Shown here: positions 14,218 to 16,216 of the stretch, one piece after another | Layout: every line of letters begins with the position of its first letter | How positions within the stretch are numbered: the stretch's first letter is position 1 | DNA from: UBA2965 sp036526135 | GTDB taxonomy: Bacteria; Pseudomonadota; Gammaproteobacteria; Pseudomonadales; Azotimanducaceae | Direction: 5' to 3' | NCBI GenBank assembly: GCA_036526135.1 | Contig: DATCZA010000003.1 | Span: forward strand, 1 to 16,216 | Length of the DNA: 16,216 nucleotides | Notes under the pieces: model-generated | What the model saw: the letters and a program-made list of their open reading frames with translations, nothing else | The model's database searches: none | What the model was told of the DNA's origin: nothing | Made by a program: the position numbers and the translations under genes

Positions 14218-15162
14218 GTGGGGTTGCGCCTGTCGTTGGATACCTGCTTTGCAACAGATCGGAGCGTTGACGTGGTCATCGTCAACTGGAATTCCGGTGA
14301 CATGCTCGCCACCTGCCTCGATGGCCTGGCAGCCCACTGCGCGAACGTAATTGGTCAGGTCATCATCGTGGACAATGCATCCACGGATTCTTCTCTGGAC
14401 TTTCCGATGCCGACCTCATTGGAGGTCGATCTGATCCGCTCCGGGTGCAACCTTGGATTCGCAGCCGCCTGCAATCTCGGAGCGTCGCGGTCTGGGGCGG
14501 ATTTCCTGCTGTTCGCGAATCCGGATCTGGTCATCGGCCAGGACATATTGACCCAACCGCTGCGCCGGCTCCGTGGGGACGCCACCATTGGCGCGGTGGG
14601 CATTGGTTTGTATGACGCTGGTTCAGGCCAGCGCCAGCGAACGTGCTGCCGGTTACCGACGCCAATCAGCATGCTCGCGCGTTCTCTTGGCATAGATCGT
14701 CTCTGGCCGCGACTGGGCTATCGTCTGAGTGGATGGGATCATTCCAGCTCGCGCAAAGTCGACCACGTGATCGGGGCCTGCTACCTGACGCCACGCGCTG
14801 TATTTGATCGCCTCGGCGGATTCGACGAGCGATTTTTCCTCTACCTCGAGGATCTGGACTTTTCGGCGCGAATTCAGCAGGCCGGGATGGACATTCTCTA
14901 TCTAGCCAATCCCTGCGCCAGCCACGTCGGAGGTGGTTCATCCCGACAGATCAAGGACGAGAGGCTTTTCTACATGTTGAGGTCGCGGTTGCAGTATGTG
15001 CACAAGCATATGGGCGTGTGGGGCCTGATCATCGTTGGGTTCAGCACGCTCGCGATCGAGCCCTGGTTGCGGATTCTGGCCAGCGTGCTGGCTGGTTCGG
15101 TAACGGGTTGTGGCGAGGTCCTGCGTGGCTACGGGCGACTATATCGTTGGCTGGGCTCGTGA
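14218..15162 (+). CDS. Family 2 glycosyltransferase (rhamnosyltransferase-like)
   Basis: A 314-residue GT-A-fold glycosyltransferase. VDVVIVNWNSG at 17-27 starts the nucleotide-sugar domain, VIIVDNASTD (48-57) binds the nucleotide, Asn101-Pro-Asp103 replaces the DxD metal motif as is usual in WbbL-type rhamnosyltransferases, and LEDLDFSARIQQAG (210-223) carries the likely catalytic acidic residues Glu211 and Asp212/214. A hydrophobic C-terminal segment (about 268-296) probably attaches it to the inner membrane. The role would be adding a sugar, possibly rhamnose, to a lipid-linked glycan for O-antigen, capsule or exopolysaccharide. The start is a GTG at 14218 with only a weak purine-rich upstream site; there is no better start before residue 17. 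The next transferase overlaps its stop by 4 bases. Donor and acceptor are unknown. Confidence 0.9.
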   Translation: MGLRLSLDTCFATDRSVDVVIVNWNSGDMLATCLDGLAAHCANVIGQVIIVDNASTDSSLDFPMPTSLEVDLIRSGCNLGFAAACNLGASRSGADFLLFANPDLVIGQDILTQPLRRLRGDATIGAVGIGLYDAGSGQRQRTCCRLPTPISMLARSLGIDRLWPRLGYRLSGWDHSSSRKVDHVIGACYLTPRAVFDRLGGFDERFFLYLEDLDFSARIQQAGMDILYLANPCASHVGGGSSRQIKDERLFYMLRSRLQYVHKHMGVWGLIIVGFSTLAIEPWLRILASVLAGSVTGCGEVLRGYGRLYRWLGS

Positions 15163-16216
15163 TCCGCGTTCTCGCCTTGACGAGATATGGCGCGCTTGGA
15201 GCCAGCACCCGGCTGCGAACGCTGCAATACGTTCCGCTTCTGCGTGAGGACGGCATTGACATAGATGTTTCGCCTCTCTTGGTCGACGCCTATCTCGAGG
15301 GGCTGTATCGCCGCGGGCGGGGGCCGCTTCTGGCTTCCCTCGCCGGCTACACGCGCCGGCTCGCTGCGTTGACCAACCAGCGTGCCTACGACCTGGTATG
15401 GCTGGAGAAGGAACTGCTGCCCTGGCTCCCCGCAGCGTTCGAACGGATGTTACGGCAGCCGTACCTGGTCGACTACGACGACGCGATTTTTCACCGCTAC
15501 GATCAGCACCCGCGGGCGCTGGTACGGTGGCTGCTCGGAAACAAGATCGATCTCGTGATGCGTCGCGCGCAAGTCGTGGTGGTTGGCAATCGTTACCTTG
15601 CCGACGCCGCGCGCCGTGCCGGTGCCCGTGAACTCGAGATCGTCCCGACCTCGGTGGATACGCAGCGATACCGGCCGCTGGCGAAGGATTCTGGAAGAAA
15701 CGCATCGGGTGACTTCAACGTGGGTTGGATCGGGACGCCGCAGACGGCACCGTTTCTGAAGACATTGACCCCCGTGTTCGAACGGCTGCACGGATCGGGC
15801 GGGTTCCGGTTTACGTTTATCGGCGTGCCAGCCGGTCTTGACGTCGGGGTGCCCTACGAAGCGTTCCCCTGGACGGAGAGTGACGAAGTCAGCCTGCTGC
15901 AACGGCTTGATTGCGGAATCATGCCGCTTCCGGACCTGCCCTTCGAGCGCGGCAAGTCGGGTTACAAACTGATCCAGTACATGGCCTGTGGGCTCCCGGT
16001 GGTTGCAAGTCCGGTAGGGGAAAACCAGCATATCGTCCGCGAAGGTGTGAACGGCTTTCTTGCCTCGCAAACCGACGAGTGGATCGCGGCTTTGCAGGGT
16101 CTGCGCGATGCGGCTGATCGGGGTCGCGCCCTCGGGATGGCAGGCAGGGAAATTGTGGAGGCGACATACGACTGCCGACGCAACGCAAAGCGGATAGCGG
16201 CCTTGTTGCGTGCTGC
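15159..16216 (+). CDS. GT4-like glycosyltransferase (3' end cut by window)
   Basis: The frame is open from a GTG at 15159 to the right edge (352 codons plus 2 bases). The GTGA overlap with the stop of the family 2 transferase points to coupled translation. The N-terminal domain opens with IRVLALTRYG and ASTRLRTLQY; the C-terminal domain opens near residue 190 with NVGWIGTP. The nucleotide-sugar site segment GKSGYKLIQYMACGLPVVAS (about 265-284), followed by VGEN and GVNGFL, is typical of GT-B retaining transferases of the GT4 group. It should transfer a sugar in the same surface-glycan pathway as its upstream partner. Little is missing, since the last helical region (TYDCRRNAKRIAALL) is reached. 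Specific sugar unknown. No signal peptide, so it acts on the cytoplasmic face of the inner membrane. Confidence 0.9.
   Translation, partial: MIRVLALTRYGALGASTRLRTLQYVPLLREDGIDIDVSPLLVDAYLEGLYRRGRGPLLASLAGYTRRLAALTNQRAYDLVWLEKELLPWLPAAFERMLRQPYLVDYDDAIFHRYDQHPRALVRWLLGNKIDLVMRRAQVVVVGNRYLADAARRAGARELEIVPTSVDTQRYRPLAKDSGRNASGDFNVGWIGTPQTAPFLKTLTPVFERLHGSGGFRFTFIGVPAGLDVGVPYEAFPWTESDEVSLLQRLDCGIMPLPDLPFERGKSGYKLIQYMACGLPVVASPVGENQHIVREGVNGFLASQTDEWIAALQGLRDAADRGRALGMAGREIVEATYDCRRNAKRIAALLRA

Overview
The window reads as chromosomal DNA of a high-GC Gammaproteobacterium. The basis is family resemblance only: a full-length GdhA-type glutamate dehydrogenase, a YghU-type glutathione transferase very close in pattern to the E. 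coli protein, and a ZnuD-like TonB-dependent receptor. Genus is not resolvable by eye. Thirteen protein genes are supported, two of them cut by the window edges. I see no tRNA, rRNA, CRISPR array, insertion sequence or prophage gene. No stretch without a gene exceeds 300 bases; the longest is the 245-base divergent gap at 1111-1355.

Left part (1-4572): a metal-dependent amidohydrolase runs leftward off the edge. Divergent from it are a short-chain dehydrogenase and an unassigned Rossmann-like protein of 482 residues, which lie in one reading frame separated by a single stop codon and 9 bases. Converging on them is a metallo-beta-lactamase-fold hydrolase with a complete metal site.

Middle part (4573-9930): a small exported protein with His and Cys motifs precedes a ZnuD-like outer-membrane receptor with a His/Asp-rich loop, which suggests a metal (probably zinc) uptake pair. 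Converging on it with only 8 bases between stops is the yghU-gdhA pair on the minus strand. A four-helix membrane protein of unknown role is divergent from yghU.

Right part (9928-16216): three minus-strand genes follow each other. First is a MelB-type sugar:cation symporter with a LacI-family-like operator in its leader. Then comes a membrane-anchored TIR / TolB-like / TPR protein with its own candidate promoter, and last a Cys-rich lipoprotein. The TIR-TPR gene and the lipoprotein form the most unusual unit in the window: a predicted cytoplasmic TIR effector joined through one membrane helix to a periplasmic sensory part, with an envelope lipoprotein encoded next to it. Divergent from the symporter, a family 2 and a GT4-like glycosyltransferase overlap by 4 bases and look like the start of a surface-polysaccharide cluster that continues off the right edge.

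No single pathway joins all these genes; the window is a set of small transcription units. All domain, motif and topology calls come from reading the sequence; no database search was made.
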